Positions 44,760-55,318 of a DNA stretch of 64,000 nucleotides are shown piece by piece. Origin of the DNA: Tetraselmis striata (taxonomy: Eukaryota; Chlorophyta; Chlorodendrophyceae; Chlorodendrales; Chlorodendraceae); NCBI GenBank assembly GCA_006384855.1, contig VCJN01001809.1, positions 124,001 through 188,000 of the forward strand, read 5' to 3'. A program made the translations under genes and the position numbers. Numbering within the stretch: position 1 is the stretch's first letter; the number at the start of each line of letters is the position of its first letter. The notes beneath the pieces were generated by a model that was not told where the DNA came from, did no database searches, and saw only the letters and a program-made list of their open reading frames with translations.

Positions 44760-47300
44760 GAGTAGTAGCGCGGCGTAACTTGGAAATGTGAAACACTGGG
44801 TGACATTCCATGGTCGGGGGCATTTGAATGCGGTATGCGTGGGAGGATATTTTTGGGATGATTGCGGGAACGGGCCGAGGAATCGCTGGCGGAGTTTGCA
44901 AACATGATGGTTGCGTAACAACAAATTATCGGTGGACAGGGTAATAACTTTATCACCCTCGGTAAATTCTTCAGGTCGGGAGCGGCGATTAGCCGAAGCA
45001 ATTTGGTATGCATCAGCGAGTTTTAATTCTTCGGATATCATGGCATGGGTGATACGCATCTCATGGACAATGTCGACATGGTCATTTTAATCCAAGGGTT
45101 GAGATAGTAAGGCATACGGGACAAGGGGGCACATGACATATATACCGAGCCTCAAAGGGTGAGCGTTTTATAGCGGAGTGGTAAGTATTGTTGTAGGCGA
45201 AGTCGGCGAGGGACAGATTATTGAGCCAATCGTCATGGTTTGGTAACATAAGAGTGTAGAATTTGCTCTATAGTGCTGTGCGTGCGTTCGGTTTGTCTGC
45301 CAGTCTCGGGGTGGAACGACGAGCTAATACTCAGTTTTGTGTCAAGGGACCGATTTTTTTTTTCAAAAACGCTGAGGCGAAGCGTGGATCGCGATCGGAA
45401 ATACTCGTTCGACATAAGCCATGGTGTCGGAAAATGTTGTCCATAAGTAACCGAGCGAGTTGGGGGGCGTCAATCTGAATACTACATGGGATGAAGTGGG
45501 CCTGCTTAGTGAAGTTGCAAACAGATGCGACGATTTCATCAAGGCCAGTTTGCAGAGACCAGCCGGTTATAAAATCCATTGAGATTATTTCCCAGGGGCG
45601 GGTACCTTTAGGCAGTGGTGAAAGTGAGCCTATTGGTTTTTGGGTCGAGTCCTTAATGCGTTGGCAGGTTGCGCAATATTTGCAGAAACGGCGAACAATA
45701 TTGCGCAGTCGTGGCCACCAAAAGGTGCGCGAAGTATTAAGGAGTGTGCGTTCGAAATCGGGATGACCGGCGGCGTCATGAAACTCGTCGATAATCAGAT
45801 TTGATAGTGTATCGTCGAAAGTGGGAGGCAGATTTTATCGGCCATCCAATAAAGCACATCACCAGAATCAAAGCGAACGCCACTGGGCAAGCGGGAGCCC
45901 GCATATAGGTGGGGTCGAATTTGTAATCAGATTTAATGCGGGTAACGACAGCATGTTAGTTGCAAGTGGCACATGGTGGAGAAGAAATACTGCATGTGTT
46001 CGAGGTCTTTGTCGGGCAATTGTTGATCTAGCGTTGTTAAGTCACAACGCAGATCGGGACGACGAGACAGGGCATCGGCCTCATTCTGAGAGCCTTTGCG
46101 GTATATAATTTCAAGCATTGCTTCACCAGTGCGGGGGTGTTTGGCCAAGTATGGGGGGATGGTGTGAAACCAATGTGTGTGGCGGCGGTATAACGCCGGT
46201 TGGGTAGGGAGGTGACGAAGGGTGTCATGATCAGTATGTAATAACAGTGATTTGGAGCTTGCTACGTACCCTCTATGTAGCAGCGCCATTCATATACCGC
46301 GCAAACAACACCAAGTAGTTCCTGATCATAAGTGGGATATCTGGTACGGGTTTCTTGGAGTACCTTGGCATAATAGGGCGAAGGTTGCCATCAAAGTCTT
46401 TTTGCAGGAGTACGGCGCCAAGGGCGTATTGAGATGCATCGGTAGATATAACAAATTCGGAGTCGGGGCCGGTTCGCGGGGACATGAGCACTGGGGCGGA
46501 GCGGAGGGCTTGTTTAATTAAGAGCATTGAATGCAACGTGTTCACGCTCGACCCATACAAATAGTCTTTCTGCAAGTGTCATAAAGTGGGGCAGCCATAT
46601 GGAAATACTTGTGTATGTACCGTCGGTAGAAGTTGCAGAAGCCTGAGAATTGTTGTTTTTGTTGTACCGTGCGCGGGGCGGGGCCCAGTCCCTAACAACC
46701 TTTTTTTGTGTCCGAGGGACGGGAGCCGGAGCGGCTAACCATATGGCCTAAGTATTTGACTTTATTTCGGGCAAAAAAGCACTTAGGCAATCGAAGGCGA
46801 ATGCTGTCATGTGCTGCCAAGCAAGAGGCTTAGCGTGGTGTCTAGGTGTCGTAAATGGTCGTCACTCCAGGGAATTCCTGAAGATAAGTACATCGTCGAG
46901 ATAGACAAAATGAGTTTTGCGTGGTTGTAAAACGTGGTTCATCCAACGTTAATAGCAGATGGGGCATTTGTAAGGCCAAGTGGCATGATATATTTTGTCA
47001 CAATGGCGGCCTGCCAGGATTTTCCCAAGGCAGAGTTCCAGCGGGGTAGAATGATAATAGCCCGGGTGTCAGAGGGGGAATATGGCGCTGGGCCTCAAAA
47101 TGTTCGAGCATAGACATGGTATCGTTGCCAAAAACGGGGTTAAGCCAGACAGTGTGGCCGATTACCGTAGTGTCAGTTAAAGGTTTATCTTCAGAGCAAA
47201 ACTCCGGACATACAGCATCAAATGCAGAGGCAGAAGCATCAAGAGTGACCGGGCCGTACTAGAATTTTAATCGTGCAAATTCGCCACGATGAAACGCAGT
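44760..47300 (-). pseudogene. Decayed pol (RT, RNase H, integrase) of the chromovirus
   Basis: Reading right to left: RT with YLDD at about 46900, the connection motif FCNFYRRY near 46640, RNase H around 46490-46440 and 46290-46040, the integrase core around 45580-45240, and the HPVFHISKL end near 44790. Frames change repeatedly and stops are present, so no protein is made. Confidence 0.85.
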
Positions 47301-47850
47301 TGAATCAGGCGGCCAAGGGTCAGGCCGGTTAGTATTGGATTGATCACGGCGTTTGGCAGGTTTGCGGCGCCTATAGCGCTAAACCGCGGCACGGCGTTCG
47401 ATGGTAGAGAGTCCGGCAGACCAATTGTCTGCATGCATGACAAGGTCGGCGGAGGCAAGCATGAACCGGACAGCCTGCGCGCTCGATGGCGGCCGCAGGT
47501 GCTCCGAAACGACCGGCAGTATGTGCCCGGAAGCAGAGGAAACCACCTAGTACGTCTCATCTGGCATGGTGCGCAGACGTCGGATGTTGCTTCGACCGCA
47601 CTCACATGGGCTTGTTGCTCGTTCGGGGGCAGGCCATGCACATAGCGGGCATCGGGTTCAGGGATACACGGCGATACCGGATGAAAATTGATTGAATTAC
47701 AATACGATCCATCACAGTCCGCCACAAACCGTCATTTGCGTTCTAGGGACATCTTATCAATCCCGGGAGTGGCAGCCTTGGCAGCCTTGGAGGTGGCCAC
47801 TTTCTGGCGCAAGGCCTCCTCCTTGTCGGCATGCAAGGTCACCGGGCACT

Positions 47851-48945
47851 TCATGATAGAATACGGTCCATGGCAAGTGTCGCAGGGACATGTGCAGCGG
47901 TCATACCCGGACGGGGCATTGTGAGCAGTGGGGACAGGCGGAGGGGGGAGGGGGGGCGGGGCAGTGGCAAGAGGAAATGGGCCAGCGCCGGGGCGGATGT
48001 ACTTGTTCGGCTTGTCAGTCTTGGGCTCGGCGGGGCTTGGGCGCTTGTTGCCATCGTTGTGTTCGATATCGACGGCCTCGAGGTGGCGCAGGACAATTCG
48101 TAGATGCCGAGCTGCTCGTTGGCGCGGCGGGCGGCAGCCTCGAGGGCGTTGACAACCGAGTCGGAGATTGCGGTGAGGATGATGCCGACCATGGTGTACT
48201 TCGAGTAGCTTTGCTCGGCCGGGATGGCGTCGAACGTCCTGCGGATGAGCTGAGCAAGCTCGGCGTTAGACTTGGGCATGAGAGGGTCACGGTGGGAGAT
48301 GTGGATCTTGGTGCAGTGGCGCATGACGAGTCCATGCAGGTGGGCGTTGGCGTAGAAGTAGGCGACAAGCTTTGATGTGAAGTCGTCGAGCCCGTTGAGC
48401 CTGGTGGGCGGAACGAAGACGCCAGTGGCTATCTCGTGCTCGGCCTCGGGGGTTGCGAGTAGAATGTCATGATAGGCCATACCAGCATCGTCGGACTGGA
48501 GGGTCGAATTGACGGGTAAGCCATGACTCGCGGGTCGAGGTTCAATACTACATGCCCGCGATGGTCTCACGCATGACGGTCGGGTCAGGGAGCGGACAAG
48601 CTTCCGCATGTCGCGGCGCTTAAGCATGAGACATGAGACGGGCAGGTCGTTGTTGGGGGCGCGGGTCTTGCCCTTCGCCAGCTCGACGAGAATGGACTGG
48701 TTGACGGCCTGGCGGGCAGCCGCCTGGTCGATGTATGTCCATGGCATCAGGCATGGCGGATCCGGTCGGGGGAGCAGACGGAGCATGGGCAGATGAGCCG
48801 GGGGGGGGGGGAGGGGTGAGGGGTGCGGCGGGTAGTAACCGGCATGCGGCGGAAGTAGGGAGGGCTGCCGCCAGGGGTTCGAACTAGAGTTCAACGAAAC
48901 CAATATAAGGTGCAGTAGTGCGGTGCGGTATTGAGACAAGGACAA
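47851..48945 (-). CDS. Gag of the chromovirus, long open frame
   Basis: 364 codons remain open: a Pro-rich N-terminus, then VELAKGKTRAPNNDLPVSC, ATGVFVPPTRLNGLDDF, FDAIPAEQSYSKYTMVGI and SVVNALEAAARRANEQLG, a helical gag body. Past the frame's end another frame continues CTCPCDTCHGPYSIMKC, a Cys-rich knuckle, so one frameshift separates the finger. The beginning at 48945 lies inside the LTR; a start further in is possible. Confidence 0.6.
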   Translation of the reverse strand: MSLSQYRTALLHLILVSLNSSSNPWRQPSLLPPHAGYYPPHPSPLPPPPAHLPMLRLLPRPDPPCLMPWTYIDQAAARQAVNQSILVELAKGKTRAPNNDLPVSCLMLKRRDMRKLVRSLTRPSCVRPSRACSIEPRPASHGLPVNSTLQSDDAGMAYHDILLATPEAEHEIATGVFVPPTRLNGLDDFTSKLVAYFYANAHLHGLVMRHCTKIHISHRDPLMPKSNAELAQLIRRTFDAIPAEQSYSKYTMVGIILTAISDSVVNALEAAARRANEQLGIYELSCATSRPSISNTTMATSAQAPPSPRLTSRTSTSAPALAHFLLPLPRPPSPLRLSPLLTMPRPGMTAAHVPATLAMDRILS

Positions 48946-49243
48946 GTGGTTTGAGCAGACGGATTCTGGTTACATGCCGGTTGGCCGCCGGCTTGTAACT
49001 GGCAGGTCGTGGCAGATCGCTTCGGGCTAGAGGTCACGGATGACCGGACAGTAGCAGTCAAATGGCACCATATGTAGCATAACATATGTGGGCCGCGGGG
49101 ATCATCACCCTCGGGCACTAGGCGCATGCAAGCATGCGAGTATACTCGTAAAGGTGATGGGGATGGATTACAAGTATTATGCAAATGGTATATGTCATAG
49201 TGGTGAGGGTATGGGTGTATGCATAGGTATGGTTTGGGGAACA
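48911..49243 (-). repeat. 5' LTR of the chromovirus
   Basis: 333 bp partner of 44038-44371. Just inside it, on the minus strand, TTGGTTTCGTTGAAC may serve as the primer-binding site; the TRIM at 49485 has TGGTTTCGGAGCC at the corresponding place. Confidence 0.85.
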
Positions 49244-49260
49244 TGCCCTAGCTAACAGAG

Positions 49261-49404
49261 GATGGCCGGAAGCTTGAGCTGTAATTACTCTATATGTGTT
49301 CCCTACTATGGTTAGAGATGGCAGACCCTAAGAACAACTCTGTCCGAGCGGCGGAGAGCAGCATGCTAGCACATTGTAATCAATTATTCCAATTGGAGTA
49401 CTAA
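49261..49404. repeat. Dispersed repeat, copy 1 of 3
   Basis: Starts GATGGCCGGAAGC, contains GTGTTCCCTACTATG, AACAACTC and GGCGGAGAGCAGCA. Related copies are at 57785-57922 and 59520-59672, all in the same orientation. About 140 bp, no coding potential; family not recognised. Confidence 0.7.
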
Positions 49405-49484
49405 TTATCGTATTACCATATATTTCACATTTCGGCATTTCGCCGATTTGGCACCCGCTGGCTTACTTGGTACAAGGCTGGGAG

Positions 49485-49708
49485 TGCGGCAGTCTCAGCC
49501 GGATAGAGACTGCAAGGACAAACAAAGGTGGTGTGCCGTGGTGGTGCAAAGGCGAGAGGCTACAGTGTTTTGAGAACACAACAATTGGTTAACACAACGC
49601 TTACCACACGGCAGCATTATACAGTACACATACTCGTAGTCTCAGGTACACATTGTACTAGTACACACAGGTACTAACTCGTAGTATATCGTACTGGTAT
49701 AATTGTCA
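49485..49708 (-). repeat. TRIM LTR, left
   Basis: 224 bp, TG...CA, identical to 49837-50060; the two preceding bases AG are also shared. Confidence 0.85.
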
Positions 49709-49836
49709 CACTACATTCCGCCCCCCCTGCGAGAATTCAATTCTCGACATCAGCGGGGTTCGAACTGGTGAACCTTACATCAGGATGCTGGCGCCTTGTA
49801 ACAATTGAGGCGGTATCAATCCGGCTCCGAAACCAG

Positions 49837-50060
49837 TGCGGCAGTCTCAGCCGGATAGAGACTGCAAGGACAAACAAAGGTGGTGTGCCGTGGTGGTGCA
49901 AAGGCGAGAGGCTACAGTGTTTTGAGAACACAACAATTGGTTAACACAACGCTTACCACACGGCAGCATTATACAGTACACATACTCGTAGTCTCAGGTA
50001 CACATTGTACTAGTACACACAGGTACTAACTCGTAGTATATCGTACTGGTATAATTGTCA
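49837..50060 (-). repeat. TRIM LTR, right
   Basis: 224 bp, identical to 49485-49708. In the element's own direction this is the 5' LTR. Confidence 0.85.
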
Positions 50061-51986
50061 GAGGAGGATGATCATGCGACTTGCAGTTTTCAGCCCGTAC
50101 CTGGGTCATTTTCAACCGTTTTCGGTGATCTCTGGCGGAAATGGGACAGGTTTTTGTGCTATGTTAGGGCATACAAAGCAAGAAAACAAACTCGGTCGTT
50201 TGAGAATTGTAGGCATAGGTGTCCGGAAAATCTCTCGGAAATATCACGGAATATCTCGAAGATTTGATATCAGGGTTTTTATCAAAAGTGAAAACCGAGG
50301 CCAGTGGGTTGTTGTGGCATGCAATTTCCCATATACGTATATGACAGAAGGGGAAGTCCAATCTAGACAGTCCGATACGCATGTTGAAGACGGACATGAT
50401 GGTCGGATCACCTTTCTGAGAAAGCTATAAAACCAAATAGCCATATCAAACCTATATTTAACCCAGGATGTTTAGGGTCAAACTCAAAAGGGTCCGGCCA
50501 TCAACCAACCCTAAAACTGGAGATTCCAGGTCGAAACTATGAAACCCTATAAAGAATGTGCGAAAGTGAAGCCCTAGTCAACCCCCCGGATCAGCCTCCA
50601 AGCCTCGTAGTAATCCACATGAGGGTGTCCAAATGTGTTCAGAGGTGCCCGGGCATTAGTCACAGTCTGAATTCTCGCGACTTTTGGATTTGATATCGGG
50701 TCTATACCTCATGCATTCCCTGATTATGTGCTCTTGTTAATGCACTCTATAACTTTTCCAGAGACATTGCTAGCACGAAGAGTAGAGTCTTCAATATGCG
50801 ATCTACTCCCGCTACTGCCTCGTATAGTGAAATGACATGCGTGGCGCTCACTCGCGTGCGGCGGTCCCCCGGGGGGGGGGGGGGGGGAGGGGGGGTGCTG
50901 ATTGCCGGAACTCGCACCATCATGCCGCCGGGCGGCATGATGACCGCATGAACAACTTGGGCGAACTCCCTCATCAGAGCCGCCAACTCGCAGGTATAAT
51001 AGGGCATGTACTGTGTGGTTCCTGCGGGCTAAAAAGCCCCTCTGACCCCCCGGGGTGCTGGGGAGGCCGAAAACCCCACTACAAGCGCATACTACATAGT
51101 ATGCAACCCAGCGCTATCCATATGAACCTTGTATCCATGTGAACCATAAGGATCATAATTACCATGACGGTGCGTAGGCGGTAAAGGACCACTGTAGTTA
51201 CCATGACGGTGGGTAGGCGGTAAAGGACCACTGTAGTTACCATCAGTAGTGCAAATGTGATGAATACACGAGTACCCCTAGCGATTATCAGTACTTGTAA
51301 TATGTATACTCTGGTAGCTAGGTTGTAACCATGACCAGTGCGGCACAATGTGTAGTATATTACGTGATGGGCGTTGCCGGCAGCCACTGGCATATTGGTA
51401 TGTATCAGTGCGCCCTGTACTACGTGGGTGCAGGGACCTTTTGGATGGGCTTCACGTTAAAACTACTCGCGACAACGCCACCTTTTCACCTTTGCCCCTT
51501 GGGGCATGCATGGGCCACATGTTTCACAAAACGTGCTAAAAGCCGTAAACCCGCGCACTTAATCTGAAGCCTTGGGCAAGGGAGCAAGCTCAAGCTCAGA
51601 CCACGTTGCAGGTCATATACGCCAACGTTTTGAATCTAGAGAATCATCGAAGGCACAATCTAATTTGTATGTGCTATTTTTATCTGTTAGCGGCGCAAAG
51701 GGTTAAACGCCATCTCACGCCTTGAAATAAATTGTTACAAGTTTATTTGGAAAGCACACAACGCCTGCATTATGGGCTCGGTCGAGTGTGCTTAATGTTT
51801 TGCCTCTTGTTCATTTGTGAGCTGCCTTAATTTGCCCACCATTCCAGCCTCAAGCTCCGAATCGTGTCAATACATGCTGTACTCTGCAGACCCACAATTG
51901 GCAGCGCGCGTATTCGCGCCATGTCTACAATTCAAACCTGTTGCTTTGCGCGTCTTGTCTTTTTATTGGTGTTCTGGTTGTGCCCA
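50061..51986. other. Intergenic, small repeats
   Basis: A 120-codon plus-strand frame (50068-50430) begins right after the TRIM and has no recognisable domain. A two-unit tandem repeat of 42 bp lies at 51158-51241, and 51840-51877 resembles the end of the ARM gene's last exon. A 17-G run is at 50871. Confidence 0.4.
51158..51241. repeat. Two-copy tandem repeat, 42-bp unit
   Basis: Unit contains TTACCATGACGGTG and GTAGGCGGTAAAGGACCAC; the two copies differ by one base, and a partial third start follows. Confidence 0.7.
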
Positions 51987-53500
51987 TCACCCCAGCCTCA
52001 AGCTGCGAATCATGTCGATGCCTTCGGCATCGAGGGGCACCAGACTGGCAACAGCTTGGCCGGCCGCGAGCCGAAGGGTGCGATTATTTGAGGCAGCATT
52101 CAGGTGGGTCAAAACCCCGATTGCCCCCTGATGGAAAGGCAACCACAAAGCAGCCGGGTACGGAATTTCAGTCATCAATGCAAATTGACAGTGAGCGTGC
52201 ACCAGCCTAATACAAGTCACAAACAGCATGGCCCACCTCAATATATCTACAACAGCGTAGTGGGTCCACATACGAACGGAAAAATAACGAATACGCTTTT
52301 GGCCGCAGGTTAGATGCCATTGAAAGAGTTCTTCGCTGGGTAAGGGGTCGCGCCTTCATTGGGGGTGGAAAGCAGTGAATGAGCAACCGCAAAATGGCGA
52401 GGATGGGGGAGGGGGAGGAGGAGGGCATGCATAGTGCACCTACCCGCTGCCGTAGTCGCTCGGCGCTGGACTGCACATCGGCAAGGTGACTGATAATGCG
52501 CACCGCCACGCTCGCCGTTGCGGCGTCGCCATCGGCGCCGCATGCAGAGAGAAGCAGGGCATCACCGCCATGCAGAGTGAGGACCGCGGCAAGCTTGGAG
52601 AATTTCTCGGGCTGGTAGACCTTGGCGACGCCGAGCAAGTGACCGAGGTAGCGCCAGGCGGTTTCCTTCACCTGTTGTGCACATACCAGCAGGGAAATCA
52701 AGCCCAAAAAGACGTAGATACTGCAAAGGCAGGCCTGGAAATTGGCAGCTTGACAACTGCAAGTACCGAATCAACAAGATTATGTATGAAAGGAGATCAG
52801 CCTAGTTTTGGGACACAAACCATTGGTGACGTCGACCAACAGCGCCGCAGGACCGCCCTTAGTGCGTAGGCCGGGCATCGCAGGTCAGCGGTGGGCTCGC
52901 AGTTGCAGCTGATGACTGGCACGCGGCGGTTTGCAGCAGCAGAATGCCGTCGGGTGCTGCTGGCGCCAGAGGGTGGAAGCGCAGTGGGCTTGTCCCACAC
53001 GCGCAATACATCCACCCTCAGCCGCACATGCTCAGAATCACTCTCCCTCTCGCCGCTGTCCCCGCCCCCGGCCGAGTGTAAATATCGCGCGGACTCGGGG
53101 CCTAGAAGAGCGGCGCACGAGGCGAAGTTCCTGCCAGATGGGCCAGCAGCACGGCTGTCAGCATGCGGTGCTTGCTCTCTGATTAGTGCACCCTATTGTG
53201 GCGACATAATACCAAATTGTGATACAACAAGCATGGGTCTCCATGGCAGTCTGATGTAGCACCATTCCAGCGACGCGACCCGACCCTCCTGAGATGAAGA
53301 CAAGCGGCAGCCTTGAAAAAACACCCAAAGCAGTGGCTGCATTTCCTCGCCGCGGGCACGTACTTTACCAGTAGCAAAGTGTTGTCCGCGTCAAACGTGC
53401 AGAAGGTGGTAACCGTGTGGCTCAGCAAGCCAGCGTCCTCGGCGTCTTCAGCCTCCAAAGCTTCTGAGGAATCTTTCCGGCGTTCTAAGGCTATCATCAT
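51987..53500 (-). CDS. Small armadillo-repeat protein
   Basis: Four exons in phase 0 throughout: 53500-53369, 53192-52821, 52671-52444, 52127-51987 (873 nt, 290 aa). The N-terminus is acidic (SSEALEAEDAEDAGLLSH), followed by TFCTFDADNTLLLGALIREQ, a Ser/Gly/Arg-rich insert, then helical repeats: VKETAWRYLGHLLGVAKVY, FSKLAAVLTLHGGDALLLSA, TASVAVRIISHLADVQSSAE and the canonical ARM signature GAIGVLTHLNAASNNRTLRL with AAGQAVASLV. It ends RSLRLG and TGA. ARM repeats make a protein-binding superhelix; the partner is unknown. Exon phases all zero support the model. A TGTAA on the minus strand at 51737-51733 could be its poly(A) signal. Full family not recognised; a further 5' exon is possible. Confidence 0.75.
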
Positions 53501-54501
53501 GTGTAACGATATCGTTGGAAGTCTCGCCTGCATTGGGGGGGGGGGGGGGGGGGGGGTCTACGAATGGTCACGTCCCACCAGAGAAGGGATAACACCAAAG
53601 TGTTTCGCCCAATGCTGCACACTGCCTGTGCACATTTGATGGCAGCCGGTCGCTTTTGCAGGGTACAGGATTGGACCATAATTAATTAATTTCAGGTCTT
53701 CAAAGGACGTTCAATTTGTGCCCGACTGTGACAGCACTGACGTGCGAAGAATAATACTACGTCGTTGCTTACTTGCATAAACCGCCATCCTAGCAGCGTA
53801 TCGTCTCATGACCGGATATATTTATCTCGGATTGAGGCCTGAGCGAGCGAGTCACGCCTGCCATGCGCGACGAGGATACATGTGTCGATAGGACAAAATC
53901 TCGTAGCACATTACCACCCAAGCCCGCACTGGCCGTGATCAGCAGTCTCGTACCGCTGGGTGGTGGTACCACCTCGAAGTTGCTGGTTGGGCCGCCGGGG
54001 GTGCAGGTAAGCGTTGGTATTGGTGCCGAGACTGTGGTTGCTTGGATGTGTGATAGATGATGCGCGAACTACGTGTCGGAGACGGTTTATGTGCTGCCGA
54101 AACGTGCTGCCTAATTGGTCTATTGTGTGCTAGAGTGCTGCCGAAAACGTATCTCGCAGTCGTCGATGCTTGTCGAAAAAGGCGACGATGTGATGGTAAT
54201 CACTGCTTGGGTATCGGCGATTATCAGCGAGTACTCCGAATCATTAGTCATCAGTGGTTGTAGCGACAATACTATTTGCGGGTCCAAAATAGTGACTAAG
54301 AAAAAATAGTGGTGTAGCGAGACACCGTCGCGATCGACCCCCCCCCCCCCCCCCCCCCCCCCCCGCCTCGCCCCCCGCGCCTGTGCCTAACCAATAACAC
54401 TCTCTCACAAACCCCTCCCCCATGACCGAGGGCGCGGTATTTGTGTGTGGAGCTGGCTGAAGTGTGGTCAGGCAGGTATGCAGTTGCCCATAGACGAGTA
54501 C
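53501..54501. other. Intergenic, two long homopolymers
   Basis: Runs of 22 G (53535-53556) and 27 C (54338-54364). The part from 54300 may belong to the 3' end of the F-box gene: after the C run a minus-strand frame reads TILDPQIVLSLQPLMTNDSE and on to a stop near 54122, but the phase does not fit exon 2. Confidence 0.4.
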
Positions 54502-55318
54502 CTCGTTCGTCTTGGCAGCAGCGTCCGATCCCGGCAGCAGCAGCTCGACCGCGATGTCCAAGGTCTCCCCAAAGCGGTCAGTTTGCTCGAAGAGGAATCC
54601 AGCGGATACCTGAAACCTGAATCCGAAAAGATCCGAGCGGCCGCGGTACGCAAAGTACTGCTCCCCGGCGTCCTCTGGCCATCGAAGGGCGGAGGCCGGC
54701 ACCTGCAACCAGCGTGCGCGAAAACAACACCGCCAGGCTTGTCACAATAATGTCACTGTGGAGGATACCTCGATGAACAGGAGGATAAATTCCAGGATAT
54801 GCTATGAAGTGGAAATAAAGCAGCAGGTGTTGTAACCCCAGAGACATACACAGAGAAGAATACCATCGCCCGAACAGGGACAAGGTCGGAAGCTGCAGGG
54901 GCTCGTTAGGGTGCGAAGAGTGGCAGTGGCGGGGGAGAGGAGGGGGGGCGTGGGAGCGCACATTAAGGACCGTCGAGGAGACTCCGCTTCGCGCGTTATC
55001 GTCAAAGCACAGAGCCCTCCAGTCCCCGCCATACGTACAGGCCTCCGCACAAGCTGATTCTCCCCACATGCGGCCCGCCAGCCTCCGAAATAGAGGCGCC
55101 TCTTTGGTGCTCGCGGCGAATATGGCGCGAATCGGCGAGCAGGTGGCGGCGAAACGGATCAGCTCCGCGGGATCTAACCGCTCCATTACTGCGAGAAGGC
55201 AGTCCGCATCTAGGTTTAGCAGGCATACACTATACTCAATTGCATTATGCTCTCCTGCTTGCGCCTGGGTGGCGCTTCCCTGGTTGAGGCGAAGCTCGGG
55301 CCTTTCGTCTGACTCCAT
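54502..55318 (-). CDS. F-box protein, 3' end unresolved
   Basis: Exon 1 (55318-54962, 119 codons) starts MESDERPELRLNQGSATQAQ and contains an F-box: LDADCLLAVMERLDPAELIR, FAATCSPIRAIF and LFRRLAGRMWGES. Exon 2 (54702 to about 54502) reads VPASALRWPEDAGEQYFAYR, GFRFQVSAGFLFEQ and LDIAVELLLPGSDAAAKTNE. The F-box binds Skp1 in SCF ubiquitin ligases; the part after it should recognise the substrate but matches no known repeat. The frame is open upstream of the ATG, so an earlier start is possible. The exon 2 donor (GAG|GTACTC) is one of two options, and no downstream exon keeps phase, so the C-terminus is missing from this model. Confidence 0.65.

Larger units (their letters stand above)
44038..49243 (-). 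mobile_element. Decayed Ty3/gypsy chromovirus with both LTRs
   Basis: Two direct LTRs (44038-44371 and 48911-49243) flank, on the minus strand, gag, protease/RT/RNase H/integrase remnants and a chromodomain. Key pieces: gag body at 48945-47851, RT catalytic YLDD at 46902-46891 followed by VLIFRNS, FSGFCNFYRRYI, RNase H STDASQYALGAVLLQKD, NEADALSRRPDL, integrase DFITGW and SDRDPRF, GRQTERTHSTIEQ, and a chromodomain FLVQWSGYDSSHNSWEP. Stops and frameshifts occur throughout pol, and LTRs differ at many positions, so it is an old insertion. Flanking 5-bp sequences do not match. Confidence 0.9.
49485..50060 (-). mobile_element. TRIM: two identical 224-bp LTRs around a 128-bp core
   Basis: 49485-49708 and 49837-50060 are identical in all 224 positions and have TG...CA ends. 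On the minus strand the 5' LTR is followed after two bases by GGTTTCGGAGCCGG (CTGG start), which fits a primer-binding site complementary to a tRNA 3' CCA end, and the core ends with a G-rich tract (GCAGGGGGGCGG) suited as polypurine tract. There is no coding capacity, so it must use proteins of another LTR element. The core also contains CCTCAATTGTTACAAGGC and CCAGTTCGAACC, a worn tRNA D-arm and T-loop. Only GAG is shared by the two flanks, not a clean 5-bp duplication. Confidence 0.75.

Noticed and set aside
44038..49243. Target-site duplication of the chromovirus
   Set aside because: Bases flanking the two LTRs (TGAGG and TGCCC) do not match.
49737..49836. A functional tRNA gene in the TRIM core
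   Set aside because: D-stem pairs but T-stem and acceptor stem do not, and the anticodon loop cannot be placed.
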